Part shown: positions 1-9,322 of the stretch, piece after piece
Position numbering within the stretch: the stretch's first letter is position 1
Layout: each line of letters starts with the position of its first letter
Source of the DNA: Alphaproteobacteria bacterium
GTDB lineage: Bacteria; Pseudomonadota; Alphaproteobacteria; M2410
Direction of reading: 5' to 3'
Length of the DNA stretch: 50,366 nucleotides
Assembly (NCBI GenBank): GCA_030614785.1
Contig: JAUWTJ010000025.1
Location: 1-50,366, forward strand
The notes under the pieces: model-generated
Databases searched by the model: none
The model's input: only the letters and a program-made list of their open reading frames with translations
Told to the model about the DNA's origin: nothing
Made by a program: the position numbers and the translations under genes

Positions 1-181
1 CTGCGGCATTGGCAATTGCACCGGCAAACAGAGCCACCAGTGTGGCCCCGACAAGACCGAGGCCGATCCCGGCACCGACCCAAAGGGAGCGGGCGGCAAT
101 GCCGCGCGTGGCTGCCATAACAATGCCGATGATCAACGCGGCTTCCAGAACTTCTCTAAAGACAATGATTGCACTACTCAT
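1..181 (-). CDS. FTR1-family high-affinity iron permease, partial (N-terminal 60 residues)
   Basis: The minus strand reads from an ATG at 179-181 off the left edge of the window. Residues 9-13 are REVLE, the REXXE iron-binding motif in the first membrane helix of FTR1/EfeU permeases, which move iron across the inner membrane. The rest is hydrophobic and glycine/alanine-rich, as expected for helices 1 and 2. It lies 12 bp downstream of the cupredoxin gene on the same strand, so the two are probably one operon. That matches Ftr-type ferrous iron systems, where a periplasmic cupredoxin works with an FTR1 permease. The C-terminal part, with the second REXXE motif, is outside the window. Confidence 0.85.
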   Translation of the reverse strand, partial: MSSAIIVFREVLEAALIIGIVMAATRGIAARSLWVGAGIGLGLVGATLVALFAGAIANAA

Positions 182-193
182 TTTTCCACACCC

Positions 194-538
194 TTATTCC
201 ACGATCAGAAGGCCCTGGGCCGTTCCGGGATTGAACTCGCCAAAGAATTCGTATCTGCCCGGCTTCAGGGGACCGACAAAAACTTTGATTTGAGAATTTC
301 CGCCAACGATCTTCTCGCGATTGAAGTCGTAGCTTTCGAACTCCTCCGGAGTGGGATCTTCATTGCGTATGACCAGCTTAACTTTTGTCCCCGCCGGGAT
401 TTTAATCTCAGCCGGGTGAAAGAGATGGTCTTTAATAACAATTACGTATTCTGGCGGCTTCGCCAAAGCGCTGAGGGGTGCCAACAGGAGGCATCCGAGA
501 ACAGAGGCCAAAAGGCCAAACCTTGCGGCAGAGAACAT
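194..538 (-). CDS. Periplasmic cupredoxin-domain protein of an FTR1 iron-uptake system
   Basis: A 114-aa protein with a signal peptide (residues 1-26, ending LSALA) followed by one cupredoxin-like beta-sandwich. Typical marks are FHPAEIKIPAG near residues 39-49, the segment EEFESYDF, and the closing VGPLKPGRYEFFGEF. These match the cupredoxin partners of FTR1 permeases (FtrB or EfeO N-domain type), which are thought to oxidise or hand over iron in the periplasm. No classical type-1 copper Cys/His set is visible, so metal binding may use acidic residues. It is the first gene of the operon with the FTR1 gene. A Fur-like palindrome lies 30 bp upstream of the start. Confidence 0.82.
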   Translation of the reverse strand: MFSAARFGLLASVLGCLLLAPLSALAKPPEYVIVIKDHLFHPAEIKIPAGTKVKLVIRNEDPTPEEFESYDFNREKIVGGNSQIKVFVGPLKPGRYEFFGEFNPGTAQGLLIVE

Positions 539-567
539 AGGTCTACTCCATTATATCCATTTTGCTA

Positions 568-584
568 TTGCGAGGCATTCGCAA
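568..584 (-). promoter_or_regulatory. Fur-type operator palindrome upstream of the iron-uptake operon
   Basis: TTGCGAGGCATTCGCAA is a perfect 6+6 inverted repeat with a 5-bp centre. It resembles the TGCGAATNATTCGCA-type Fur boxes of many alphaproteobacteria and lies 30-46 bp upstream of the cupredoxin start codon, where a repressor would block transcription. The rest of the 301-bp gap to the rhodanese gene (539-839) holds no convincing gene. Assignment to Fur rests on resemblance and on the iron-related target. Confidence 0.6.
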
Positions 585-839
585 GTCAGTAGCATCTTGA
601 TGGACCCTTTGGCACCAAACGTCAATACAAAAACTCCATTTTTCCCCGGTTTTGAGCCAAATGCGACCGCATGTCGCACAAATTGGCCCGCTCTATCCGG
701 GACGAGGACAGGACGAGCAATGGGTGTGCATCTGCCGAGAGCCCCCACTCCCTCCCGAAAGAGTGACCCCGAACGGCACACATCCCGGCCTCAAAGTTGC
801 AGTTTACCTGACAGGTGAGGTGTAATTTCGAGGTGATGT

Positions 840-1256
840 GTGAAACTGGTATCTGGATCCCTTTTGGTTCTGCTGCTGATGGGCTGTGCGAGCGAGCGCG
901 CCCTGCCCCCGGCCAAAAAAATCAATATCAACAAACCGACCTACGTGCGCGATGTCATACGCGAGGCTCAGGGCTGGCGTCTGGTTGGAAAGGGCGCGGT
1001 GCTAATAGATGTGCGTGACCCTGAAGAATACAGGGCCGGCCACCTCAAGCATGCTATCAACATCCCCCTGTCGGAGATCGTCTCAGCCCGGAAGAACTTC
1101 AAACTGGACAAAAAACAGTTGATGGTGGTCTACGGCAGCAAGGCACAGCTTGCCGGGGTGACCCGAGCCATTCTGATCCGCTATGGCTATGCCAATGCAC
1201 ACGATGCGGGTAGCTATGAAGGCATGCTGGCGACCAGGGCCCTGAACTACAAATAG
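840..1256 (+). CDS. Rhodanese-like lipoprotein lacking the catalytic cysteine
   Basis: A 138-aa protein with a GTG start. It has a lipoprotein signal with lipobox LLMGC (lipidated Cys16) and then a single rhodanese fold. DVRDPEEYRAGH (residues 57-68) is the conserved rhodanese CH2-like segment with the following H-x-x-x-AINIP. Sulfurtransferases need a Cys in the loop after the central VVY strand, but here the loop reads YGSKAQ with Gly99 in that place. It should therefore not transfer sulfur and may instead bind a partner or an anion. It would be anchored to a membrane on the periplasmic side. It converges on the pentapeptide-repeat gene with only 21 bp between. Confidence 0.75.
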   Translation: MKLVSGSLLVLLLMGCASERALPPAKKININKPTYVRDVIREAQGWRLVGKGAVLIDVRDPEEYRAGHLKHAINIPLSEIVSARKNFKLDKKQLMVVYGSKAQLAGVTRAILIRYGYANAHDAGSYEGMLATRALNYK

Positions 1257-1277
1257 AGCTGATCAACTCTTGTGACC

Positions 1278-2060
1278 TCAAAAGGCGCCGATCCCCATTT
1301 CACCGAGCAGAACAATGCCCTGGGCCGCGCTGATCATTAGTCCTTCATAGGCCTTGAGCTCGCGCAGATCGAGACCGGACAGATCGGAGCCGCCAAGGTT
1401 TGCGCCAGACAGATCTGCGCCGCGCCATTCGGTATCGTTGAAGGTGCAATCAAGTAGCAGCGCACTGGACAGATGACATTCTTCGAAGGTCGCGAGCCGC
1501 ACGGAACATTTTTCCAGCTTGATGGTCTCCAGATCCAGTCCAAAGAAATTACAACTTTCCAGATTGGTCCCGGTCGCCTCAAACCTGACGAGAGATTTTG
1601 TTTTCGACAGGCGCCTGGCGAAGCTCGAGCTGGCAAATTCGGTTGCGCGGAAATTGCTGTCCGTCAGTTTGAGATCATAAAGCTCGCACCGATCAAATTT
1701 CGAAAACGATACGTCGCATTCGTTGAACCGGCTGTTGTCCAGCTTGACGTAGCGGAACGTGGTGCCTTCATGTGTCTCGCGGTCTGTAAACCGGCACTTG
1801 TCGAAGGCTGCATCCTTCAGCACGCAGGACGAAAAGCTCGCGCCAACGAAGTTACAAGTCTCGGCTTCCAGCCCTTCCAGATCGCAGTTGCGAAACTCAA
1901 GCCCAGAGGCCACACAATCCTTCAACTTCAGGTCCGCCAGATCGAGGCCGTCCCAGGAGACGCCGGACAGATCGAAGCGTTCAAGGCAGACACCTTCTTT
2001 TGATGCTGCTTCCAGAGCGGTCAGATCCAGTGGTTTCAACTCCATCGAAGCATCCGCCAT
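1278..2060 (-). CDS. Pentapeptide-repeat protein
   Basis: A 260-aa protein made almost wholly of five-residue repeats of the form A(D/N)LXX with a central Leu or Phe, such as FRNCDLEGLEAETCNF and GADLSGANLGGSDLSG. These fold as a right-handed quadrilateral beta-helix. No signal peptide or membrane segment is seen, so it is probably cytoplasmic. Cysteines recur at the same register (NC, SC, KC), forming a cysteine ladder along one face. Some family members mimic DNA and protect gyrase (Qnr/MfpA), but nothing here proves that role. It is divergent from uvrB, with 47 bp between the starts. Confidence 0.85.
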   Translation of the reverse strand: MADASMELKPLDLTALEAASKEGVCLERFDLSGVSWDGLDLADLKLKDCVASGLEFRNCDLEGLEAETCNFVGASFSSCVLKDAAFDKCRFTDRETHEGTTFRYVKLDNSRFNECDVSFSKFDRCELYDLKLTDSNFRATEFASSSFARRLSKTKSLVRFEATGTNLESCNFFGLDLETIKLEKCSVRLATFEECHLSSALLLDCTFNDTEWRGADLSGANLGGSDLSGLDLRELKAYEGLMISAAQGIVLLGEMGIGAF

Positions 2061-2107
2061 ACTGTGATCCCCTCACTTAAGTTGAACTGGAAAAACAGAA
2101 CGAGAAC

Positions 2108-4357
2108 ATGCATAGTCGATTCATGTCAACCGGACCAACATATCCTGAAGCGGAAGCCCCTGAAAGCTCGGAACTGGCCGAAGCGCCCGGTGCTGTTTTC
2201 ATTCCGCACAAGCCGCTGCGCCCGGAAAAAACCGAAGGCGGAAAGCGCTTTGAGCTGGTCACCGAGTTTGAACCAAAGGGCGATCAGCCGACAGCCATCA
2301 AGGAACTGGTGGCAGGCATTGATGCCAGCGAGAGCGACCAGGTGCTGCTTGGCGTAACCGGGTCCGGCAAGACCTTCACCATGGCCAAGGTCATCGAGGC
2401 GACCCAGCGCCCTGCCCTGATCCTGGCGCCCAACAAGACGCTCGCGGCCCAGCTTTACGGTGAATTCAAAAACTTCTTTCCGAACAACGCCGTAGAGTAC
2501 TTTGTTTCCTACTACGATTACTATCAGCCTGAAGCCTATGTGCCGCGGACCGACACCTATATCGAGAAGGAAAGCTCGATCAACGAGCAGATCGACCGGA
2601 TGCGCCACTCGGCGACACGGTCGCTGCTCGAGCGCGATGATGTGATCATTGTCGCGTCGGTGTCCTGCATCTACGGGATCGGGTCGGTCGAGACCTATTC
2701 TGCGATGACTTTCCAGATCAAGACCAGCGGCAGTTACGACCAGGCCGAGATCATGCGCAATCTGGTGGCGCTGCAATACCGGCGCAACGATGCGGCCTTC
2801 CAGCGCGGCACCTTCCGGGTGCGCGGCGATGTGCTGGAGATCTTCCCGGTTCACCAGGAAGATCGGGCCTGGCGCCTTTCGATGTTTGGCGACGAGGTCG
2901 AGAGCATTACCGAGTTTGACCCGCTCACCGGCCAGACCACCGATGAGCTGGAACAGATCAAGGTCTATGCCAATTCGCACTATGTGACGCCGCGCCCGAC
3001 CCTGCAGCAGGCCAGCAAATCCATTCGCATTGAACTCAAGAAGCGGCTTGAAGAGTTTAATTCCGATGGCAAGCTGCTCGAAGCCCAGAGGATCGAGCAG
3101 CGCACCAACTTTGATCTTGAGATGATGGAGGCGACGGGCTCATGCGCGGGCATCGAAAACTATTCGCGCTACCTGACCGGCCGCAAACCGGGCGAGCCGC
3201 CGCCAACGCTGTTTGAATATCTGCCGGACAATTGCATCCTGTTCTGTGACGAGAGCCACGTCTCGATCCCTCAAATTGGCGCCATGTTCAAAGGTGACTA
3301 TCGGCGCAAGACAACGCTGGCGGAGTTCGGCTTTCGCCTGCCCTCGTGCATCGACAATCGCCCGCTGAAGTTTGACGAATGGGTCGCAATGCGGCCGCAG
3401 ACCATTGCGGTTTCGGCGACACCGTCCAAATGGGAGCTTGAACAGACCGGCGGCGTCTTCACCGAGCAGATCATCCGTCCGACAGGCCTGACCGATCCTG
3501 ACATCAACATTCGTCCGGCGACCACGCAGGTCGATGATCTCATTGCCGAATGCCGCGAGGAAGCCGCCAAAGGCCACCGGGTGCTGGTCACGACGCTGAC
3601 CAAGCGCATGGCCGAAGATCTGACCGAGTATATGCACGAGCAAGGCATTCGCGTACGCTACATGCATTCGGATATCGATACGCTGGAGCGCATTGAGATC
3701 ATACGGGATCTCCGTCTGGGAACCTTCGACGTTCTGATCGGTATCAACCTGCTGCGCGAAGGGCTCGACATTCCCGAATGCGCGCTGGTCGCCATTCTGG
3801 ATGCTGACAAGGAGGGTTTTCTGCGCTCGGAGACCTCTCTGGTACAGACCATCGGCCGGGCGGCGCGGCACGTCGATGGCCGCGTTATACTTTATGCCGA
3901 CAAGATCACAGGTTCGATGGAGCGGGCCATGGCAGAGACCGATCGCCGCCGCGAGGTGCAGGACGCCTATAACGTTGCAAACAACATCACGCCGGAATCG
4001 ATCCGCAAGAATATCACTGACATTATGAATTCTCTTTATGAGAAGGACCACGTCACGGTTGATACCGGCGTATCAGGTGATGCCGCCCTCGTCGGTCACA
4101 ATCTGAAGGCCCACCTCGCCGATCTTGAAAAACGTATGCGTGACGCCGCCGCCGACCTCGAGTTTGAAGAAGCCGCCCGGATGCGCGATGAAATCAAGCG
4201 CCTGCAGGAAACCGAGCTGCTGCTGGCCGATGACCCTTTTGCACGGCAGGCCGATATCGAAGCCAGAACGGGCAAATCACCGAGCAGCGCAAGATCGCGA
4301 TCCCGCTCCACCGGCGGGCGCGGCGGCACGCGGGCCTGGAAAGGCAAGCGCGGGTGA
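2108..4357 (+). CDS. uvrB: Excinuclease ABC subunit B
   Basis: A 749-aa DNA damage-recognition helicase of nucleotide excision repair, cytoplasmic, partner of UvrA and UvrC. Walker A is GVTGSGKT (about residue 77), followed by the aromatic beta-hairpin segment [20 protein letters not shown] that inserts into DNA. Later come helicase motifs such as [21 protein letters not shown] and QTIGRAARH, and a C-terminal UVR domain ([16 protein letters not shown]) that contacts UvrC. A basic, Ser/Arg/Gly-rich tail of about 40 residues follows. The length is a little above the usual 670 aa because of both tails. An ATG at 2123 is an alternative start. No alphaproteobacterial LexA box (GAAC-N7-GAAC) was found upstream. 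Confidence 0.97.
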   Translation: MHSRFMSTGPTYPEAEAPESSELAEAPGAVFIPHKPLRPEKTEGGKRFELVTEFEPKGDQPTAIKELVAGIDASESDQVLLGVTGSGKTFTMAKVIEATQRPALILAPNKTLAAQLYGEFKNFFPNNAVEYFVSYYDYYQPEAYVPRTDTYIEKESSINEQIDRMRHSATRSLLERDDVIIVASVSCIYGIGSVETYSAMTFQIKTSGSYDQAEIMRNLVALQYRRNDAAFQRGTFRVRGDVLEIFPVHQEDRAWRLSMFGDEVESITEFDPLTGQTTDELEQIKVYANSHYVTPRPTLQQASKSIRIELKKRLEEFNSDGKLLEAQRIEQRTNFDLEMMEATGSCAGIENYSRYLTGRKPGEPPPTLFEYLPDNCILFCDESHVSIPQIGAMFKGDYRRKTTLAEFGFRLPSCIDNRPLKFDEWVAMRPQTIAVSATPSKWELEQTGGVFTEQIIRPTGLTDPDINIRPATTQVDDLIAECREEAAKGHRVLVTTLTKRMAEDLTEYMHEQGIRVRYMHSDIDTLERIEIIRDLRLGTFDVLIGINLLREGLDIPECALVAILDADKEGFLRSETSLVQTIGRAARHVDGRVILYADKITGSMERAMAETDRRREVQDAYNVANNITPESIRKNITDIMNSLYEKDHVTVDTGVSGDAALVGHNLKAHLADLEKRMRDAAADLEFEEAARMRDEIKRLQETELLLADDPFARQADIEARTGKSPSSARSRSRSTGGRGGTRAWKGKRG

Positions 4358-4487
4358 AGCCTACGCGCCGGGCACCCGGGTCCCAATACCAATAATGGTG
4401 CCCCATTGCCCTGTTGCTCCCGACTATTGTTCCGATACTAAACTTTAATACAGCCTGGTTATAATCCCTCCAAACAGGGGTTGTTGT

Positions 4488-6638
4488 ATGAGTGCAGTGC
4501 TGCCAAAAATACTCGTGGTAGATGATTTCATCACCAATCTGAACGTGATTGGCGAAATTCTCTCTCAAACCGAGGCTGAGATCATAAACGCGCGTTCCGG
4601 ACCTGAAGCGCTGGGGCTTGCCCTTCAGCACGACTTCGCGCTCATCCTGCTCGATGTCAATATGCCATTGATGGACGGTTATGAAGTTGCGCAGATTTTG
4701 AGTTCCAGTCGGGTTTATAGCAGTATTCCGATCATTTTTATCAGCGCTTCTGTGGGTGATCCGGCGCATCGGAAACTCGGTTATGAGTCGGGCGCCATCG
4801 ACTTCATTCAGAAGCCGATTGAGGAAGATGTTTTGGTCTCAAAGGTCAATATTTTTCTGGACCTGTATAATCAAAAGCGACACCTCGAACTGCTTCGCGA
4901 CGACCTGGAAGCCCGCGTTGACGAACGCACCAGTGAACTTCAACGCACTCAGAAGCTGGCACGGGTCGGCGGATGGTCCATCGACCTTGAGAATAAAACC
5001 GAACGAATCTGCCCCACTGCACGAGAACTTTTCTTCTCAAACACCTTCGCGGAGTCTTCAGGCTCTGAGCCAGTAACTTCGTTTTTTCATGCACTACAGG
5101 ACAGCGAACAAGCTCGTGTCCATGACCTGTTTCAAAGAGCCTATAAGGATCAGCTTCACGAAGTGGAATTTGAATTCGAATTCCTTGACGAAAACGATTG
5201 CCAGGGGACAGCGTTCAGTGCCGCCACTGTGACTTTCGAGGATGGTGCACCAATCGCCATTCATGGCTCTGTCATGGATATTACAGAGCGCAAGCTGGCA
5301 GAGGAGAGTCTGCAACACACCGCAACACACGATGCACTCACGGGGCTGCCCAATCGGTACCTCTTCAAGGACCGTCTTGATCAGGCTTTCCTCCGGGCAG
5401 ACCGATCAGGAGGTAGCGTTGCAATCCTGTTGCTGGATCTGGATTTCTTCAAGGACATCAACGACACGCTTGGACACCCGGCCGGTGACACCTTGTTGAC
5501 TGAAGTTGGCCATCGACTGATGGAAATCGCCCGCGCCAGTGACACTGTCGCGCGTCTGGGAGGAGATGAATTTGCGATCATCTGCGACGATATGAAAGAC
5601 TCCGAACATATCGGGCGCATCGCTCAACGCTGCATCTCCTCGCTGGAGAAGCCCTATGATATCAATGGTGGTAGCGTCCTCTCGGGATGTAGCATCGGGA
5701 TTGCCTTCTATCCGAATGACGGCGACAATGCAGATGAATTGACCAAACATGCGGATCTTGCCCTCTATCAATCCAAGACCAACGGCCGCAACGCTTTTCA
5801 GCTCTATGACAAGGAGATGAGCGCAAACATTGTACTACGCAAGGAACGCGAGAACCGCCTTCATCTGGCCCTTGATCAAAATGAATTCGAACTCCACTAT
5901 CAACCTCAAATCACTCTCGACACAAAAGAAGTTGTTGGTGTTGAAGCACTCATTCGTTGGGCTCATCCGGATGAGGGCCTTGTCCCGCCCAACGAGTTCA
6001 TTTCTCTGGCGGAGGAATCGGGATTGATCCACGATCTCGGTGAGTGGGTCATAAAGGAAGCCTGCCAGACTGCGGCCCGGTGGCGCACGATGCATGGTCG
6101 CAGACTTAAAATGGCTGTCAATGTGTCAGCCCTTCAACTGCGTTCGGATGCCTTTGTTGGCAATGTTGCAAGAATTCTCGGAAGGGAACATTATCCGGGA
6201 CGTCTTCTTGAAATTGAAGTGACCGAAAGTGCCATATTCAGCGACCCTGAGAAAACGCAAGCCACGCTTGATGAACTCCGGGATATGGGTATTACGATCG
6301 CGCTGGACGATTTTGGCACCGGCTATTCATCATTGACACACCTCAAACATCTGCGCGCATCGACACTCAAGATCGACCGTTCGTTCATCAGCAATATCCT
6401 GGAGGATCACAATGATCTTCATATCGCCGAGAAGATGATCGAACTCGCCCAAAAGCTCAAAATGAAAGTCGTGGCCGAAGGCATAGAAACACTCGAACAA
6501 ATGGAGCTACTCACTAGGTGCTCCTGCGACATCGGTCAGGGATACTTGTTCAGCAGGCCTCTTCCGGAGAAAGAGTTCCTGGCCTGGCTCGAACAGTATG
6601 AAGCAGAACAAATACCAGCTGCCCTGGAAGCCGGTTGA
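4488..6638 (+). CDS. Response regulator with PAS, GGDEF and EAL domains (c-di-GMP turnover)
   Basis: A 716-aa cytoplasmic protein. An N-terminal receiver domain (about residues 8-122) has the phospho-acceptor Asp in LILLDVNMPLMDGY and the conserved Lys in FIQKPIEE. A coiled segment (LEARVDERTSELQRTQKLARVGGW) leads into a PAS-like domain (about 150-270). A GGDEF domain follows with intact ARLGGDEFA and a feedback I-site (RASD five residues before GGDEF). The EAL domain keeps EALIRW, TESAIF, LDDFGTGYSS, KIDRSFI and AEGIET. Both catalytic domains look intact, so it could make or degrade c-di-GMP under phosphorelay control. No histidine kinase is adjacent. It may bear on the exopolysaccharide locus, but that is only an inference. 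Confidence 0.93.
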   Translation: MSAVLPKILVVDDFITNLNVIGEILSQTEAEIINARSGPEALGLALQHDFALILLDVNMPLMDGYEVAQILSSSRVYSSIPIIFISASVGDPAHRKLGYESGAIDFIQKPIEEDVLVSKVNIFLDLYNQKRHLELLRDDLEARVDERTSELQRTQKLARVGGWSIDLENKTERICPTARELFFSNTFAESSGSEPVTSFFHALQDSEQARVHDLFQRAYKDQLHEVEFEFEFLDENDCQGTAFSAATVTFEDGAPIAIHGSVMDITERKLAEESLQHTATHDALTGLPNRYLFKDRLDQAFLRADRSGGSVAILLLDLDFFKDINDTLGHPAGDTLLTEVGHRLMEIARASDTVARLGGDEFAIICDDMKDSEHIGRIAQRCISSLEKPYDINGGSVLSGCSIGIAFYPNDGDNADELTKHADLALYQSKTNGRNAFQLYDKEMSANIVLRKERENRLHLALDQNEFELHYQPQITLDTKEVVGVEALIRWAHPDEGLVPPNEFISLAEESGLIHDLGEWVIKEACQTAARWRTMHGRRLKMAVNVSALQLRSDAFVGNVARILGREHYPGRLLEIEVTESAIFSDPEKTQATLDELRDMGITIALDDFGTGYSSLTHLKHLRASTLKIDRSFISNILEDHNDLHIAEKMIELAQKLKMKVVAEGIETLEQMELLTRCSCDIGQGYLFSRPLPEKEFLAWLEQYEAEQIPAALEAG

Positions 6639-6671
6639 CCGCTCGGGAAATTCACAGGCCCTTATCGCCCC

Positions 6672-7457
6672 CTAACCGTCGCCCCGCGCAACAAGACCGC
6701 CGCCGTCGAGCGGAATAATTACACCCGTCATCCAGGCGGCTGATTTAGCCGTCAGAAAGACCGCGAGGCCTGCCATGTCATCGGGATTGCCTATACGCCC
6801 GAGTGGCACGCGGGCTTCCATCACGGCGCGGGCTTTTTCGTCCTCGGTAATGAAGGCCATCATTTTTGACGGGAACGGGCCCGGCGCGATGGCGTTGACC
6901 GTGATGCGGTCAGCGGCAAACTGGTTGGCCCAGTTCTTTGTCATCTGGTGAATAGCTGCCTTCGAAGCGCCGTAGGAGAAGGCGACGCCGCCGACACCGA
7001 AACCCGCGACAGAGCCAATGTTGATAATCCGGCTCGGGTCGGCATCCGTTGCATTGGCTTTCAGCAGCGGATGAAGCTCCTTTGTCAAAAAGAACGGTCC
7101 TTTGACATTGATATCGAGGACGCGGTCCCATCCCTTTGACGGAAACTCCTCAAAAGGTGCGCCCCATGTTGCGCCGGCGTTATTGACCAGGATGTCGATG
7201 CCTTTTTCGTCGGCCCGTATGGCATCAGCCAGAACCTTCGCGCCCGCTTCGGTGGACAGGTCAGCCGGGACGGCGATACATGTGGTTTTTTTGGAGATCT
7301 CGGCAGCGGCGGCCTTGAGGTCTTCTGCCTTGCGCGATGAAATATAGATCTTTTCGGCGCCTGCATCGGCAAAGCCGTTGGCGATCATAAAACCGATGCC
7401 GCGCGAACCGCCGGTTACGACGGCGATTTTGCCCTTAAGTGAGTAAAGATCAGACAT
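6672..7457 (-). CDS. Short-chain dehydrogenase/reductase (RhlG-like)
   Basis: A 261-aa classical SDR. The nucleotide-binding motif is TGGSRGIG (residues 16-23), the structural NNAG motif is present, and the catalytic set is Ser in IGSVAGFG with Y-x-x-x-K in SYGASKAAI. The C-terminus carries the LDGGG signature. The sequence style fits the RhlG/gluconate-5-dehydrogenase group, so 3-ketoacyl or sugar ketone reduction are the likeliest reactions, but the substrate cannot be set from sequence. A good Shine-Dalgarno (GAGGAA) lies before the ATG. It follows the PAS-fold gene on the same strand with a 72-bp gap. Confidence 0.88.
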   Translation of the reverse strand: MSDLYSLKGKIAVVTGGSRGIGFMIANGFADAGAEKIYISSRKAEDLKAAAAEISKKTTCIAVPADLSTEAGAKVLADAIRADEKGIDILVNNAGATWGAPFEEFPSKGWDRVLDINVKGPFFLTKELHPLLKANATDADPSRIINIGSVAGFGVGGVAFSYGASKAAIHQMTKNWANQFAADRITVNAIAPGPFPSKMMAFITEDEKARAVMEARVPLGRIGNPDDMAGLAVFLTAKSAAWMTGVIIPLDGGGLVARGDG

Positions 7458-7529
7458 GGGGTGTTTCCTCTGTTTTTGCTTTTCAGAGGACGGTATTGAG
7501 TTTCAGGCGATGAGCCAAGAACTTTTCGT

Positions 7530-8024
7530 CTAGCTGACCGCGTCAAGGAGCTTGCCGTTTGCCGCCCCCAGAATATGCGTGATGGTTTTGCCATCTTCGG
7601 TCAGCGGCAGAAGGATATAGCGAAAGGCAACGCGCTTGCCATCGAAGCGGGTAAGCACTTCCTCTATGAGGACGGCATCCCGGTTCTTGTACACCTCGCC
7701 GACATGATCTGTTGCCTTGTCGAGCAAGGTCTCTGTCCAGTCGGACGCACCAGACAGGAAGGTACCCGAGAATTTGGCAAATCTGCTCCCCATATAGTCG
7801 AAAACCGGAAATGGATGCTCGGACATACTATCGAGGATGAAACAATCCTGCCAATCGTCGCCAAAGACATCAGCGGCAATGTCAGCGCGTCTGGGAAATT
7901 CGTCACCGAGGCACCAGTCCTGCCAGCGGGCCAGAATGCGCTGGACAAGGCGTTGGTCCTCGACCGTGGCGGGTCGAAGAGAGATCCGCTCCCGCCTTGC
8001 CTGATTTTCAACTGCATTGCTCAT
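7530..8024 (-). CDS. PAS-fold protein of the alphaproteobacterial PAS_5 type
   Basis: A 164-aa soluble protein without catalytic domains. The arrangement (an N-terminal helix with RILARWQDWC, then FILDSMSEHPFPVFDYMGSRFAKFSG and VLIEEVLTRFDGKRVAFRYILLPL) matches the PAS_5 family found widely in alphaproteobacteria, many with unknown roles. Such proteins are thought to sense small ligands or act as partners for kinases. It is the upstream gene of a possible two-gene unit with the SDR at 6672-7457 and is divergent from the Na+/Ca2+ exchanger, sharing a 272-bp promoter region. Confidence 0.7.
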   Translation of the reverse strand: MSNAVENQARRERISLRPATVEDQRLVQRILARWQDWCLGDEFPRRADIAADVFGDDWQDCFILDSMSEHPFPVFDYMGSRFAKFSGTFLSGASDWTETLLDKATDHVGEVYKNRDAVLIEEVLTRFDGKRVAFRYILLPLTEDGKTITHILGAANGKLLDAVS

Positions 8025-8296
8025 GCTGATAAATTTACGGCCTCAGTGTAAATGGGGGCTTAAAGGTAAAATACGCCGAACTTCATTAAGGAACGGGCAG
8101 AGCGACCCGTAATAACCGGGCGTTTGTGTGCCCGTCCTGGTTAATTTCCCGAAGTTTGCCATTGATCCGGGCCGAATTTTGCCCCATTGGAATGAGGGGG
8201 ATTTATTCCTATATGGATAATGAATTGCGGCCTGGCTTCGGACACTCCGGGATCTGGCCCTGTAAATTGATGCGACCGGATTGAAAGGCAAGCCGA

Positions 8297-9307
8297 GTGA
8301 CGATGCTGGATTTTGATATTCAGGGAACAGGAATCGCGTTGCTCGCCATTACCGGCGGGCTCGTTCTTTTGATCGGGGCGGGAGAACTGCTGGTTCGCGG
8401 ATCGGTATCACTGGCCAAACAATTCGGAATTCCGCGCATTATCATCGGTATGACCATTGTGGCTTTCGGAACTTCGGTGCCGGAGCTGTTTGTCGGTATT
8501 CAGTCGGTGAGGAGCGGAAGCCCGGGGCTGGCCATCGGCAATGTTGTTGGCTCCAATATAGCCAACGTCCTACTCGTACTTGGGTTGCCTTCGATCATTT
8601 TCCCGACTGTCGTCAAGGAAACCGGCATCCGGCGCAACACGGTCATGATGATCCTTTTTTCCGGACTCTTCATCTGGATGTCCGCTGACGGCGGGCTCAC
8701 CTTCTCCGACGGCGTTACCCTTGTTTTTCTTCTGTCCGGCTTTCTGGCCTACCAGGCCCACCATGCCGTGAAATCTCCAGGCGACGTCGAACTGACAGAC
8801 GAGCTGGGCGCGTTGGAGGGAGTTTCGGGCGGGCGCGATAGTGGCCTCAAGATCTTCATCTTTATCCTTGTCGGCCTCATCGGCCTTCCCCTTGGTGCCA
8901 ACTCTCTGGTTTCCGGCAGCGTCTTTGTGGCGCATTCCCTTGGCGTCGACGAAGCCCTGATCGGGCTATCGCTGGTGGCTATCGGGACATCCCTGCCCGA
9001 GCTCGCGATCACAGCGGTTGCAGCCTTCCGCCGTCATGCCGGTGTTGCCATCGGTAATGTCATCGGCTCCAACATCATGAACATTCTGGCTGTGATGGGT
9101 ATTTCCATCCTTTTCGCCGGAGATGCCGGTATTCCGGTAAAAGCGAACTTTGTCGATTTTCACCTCTGGATCATGTTGCTCTCATCGGCGCTGCTCATAC
9201 CCTTCGCCTTTACCCATCGCCCTATTTCGCGGACAATGGGCCTCATTTTCCTGGTGTTCTACATCGGCTACATCGCCTATATTTTCAAAAATGGACTGAT
9301 GAGCTGA
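8297..9307 (+). CDS. Sodium/calcium antiporter (CaCA superfamily, YrbG-like)
   Basis: A 336-aa inner-membrane protein with about ten hydrophobic helices in two inverted halves. Each half carries an alpha-repeat: FGTSVPELFVGI with GNVVGSNIANVLLVLG, and GTSLPELAITAV with GNVIGSNIMNILAVMG. The acidic PEL residues bind Ca2+/Na+ in this family. A short hydrophilic linker (about residues 160-185) separates the halves. The start is GTG, with an in-frame ATG two codons later. It is followed after 15 bp by the pteridine-reductase-like SDR, so it may be co-transcribed with it. The family exchanges cytoplasmic Ca2+ for external Na+ or H+. Confidence 0.93.
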   Translation: MTMLDFDIQGTGIALLAITGGLVLLIGAGELLVRGSVSLAKQFGIPRIIIGMTIVAFGTSVPELFVGIQSVRSGSPGLAIGNVVGSNIANVLLVLGLPSIIFPTVVKETGIRRNTVMMILFSGLFIWMSADGGLTFSDGVTLVFLLSGFLAYQAHHAVKSPGDVELTDELGALEGVSGGRDSGLKIFIFILVGLIGLPLGANSLVSGSVFVAHSLGVDEALIGLSLVAIGTSLPELAITAVAAFRRHAGVAIGNVIGSNIMNILAVMGISILFAGDAGIPVKANFVDFHLWIMLLSSALLIPFAFTHRPISRTMGLIFLVFYIGYIAYIFKNGLMS

Positions 9308-9322
9308 CAGGACTATTTTCTC

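Noticed and set aside
2080-2107. GAAC repeats in the uvrB leader as a LexA/SOS box
   Set aside because: The spacing is GAAC-N10-GAAC and GAAC-N2-GAAC, not the N7 of the alphaproteobacterial LexA site.
2126-2980. A 284-codon minus-strand open frame opposite uvrB, and similar long ones at 3140-4051 and 11192-12445
   Set aside because: They lie wholly antisense to uvrB and uvrC, show no family motifs, and are codon-bias shadows.
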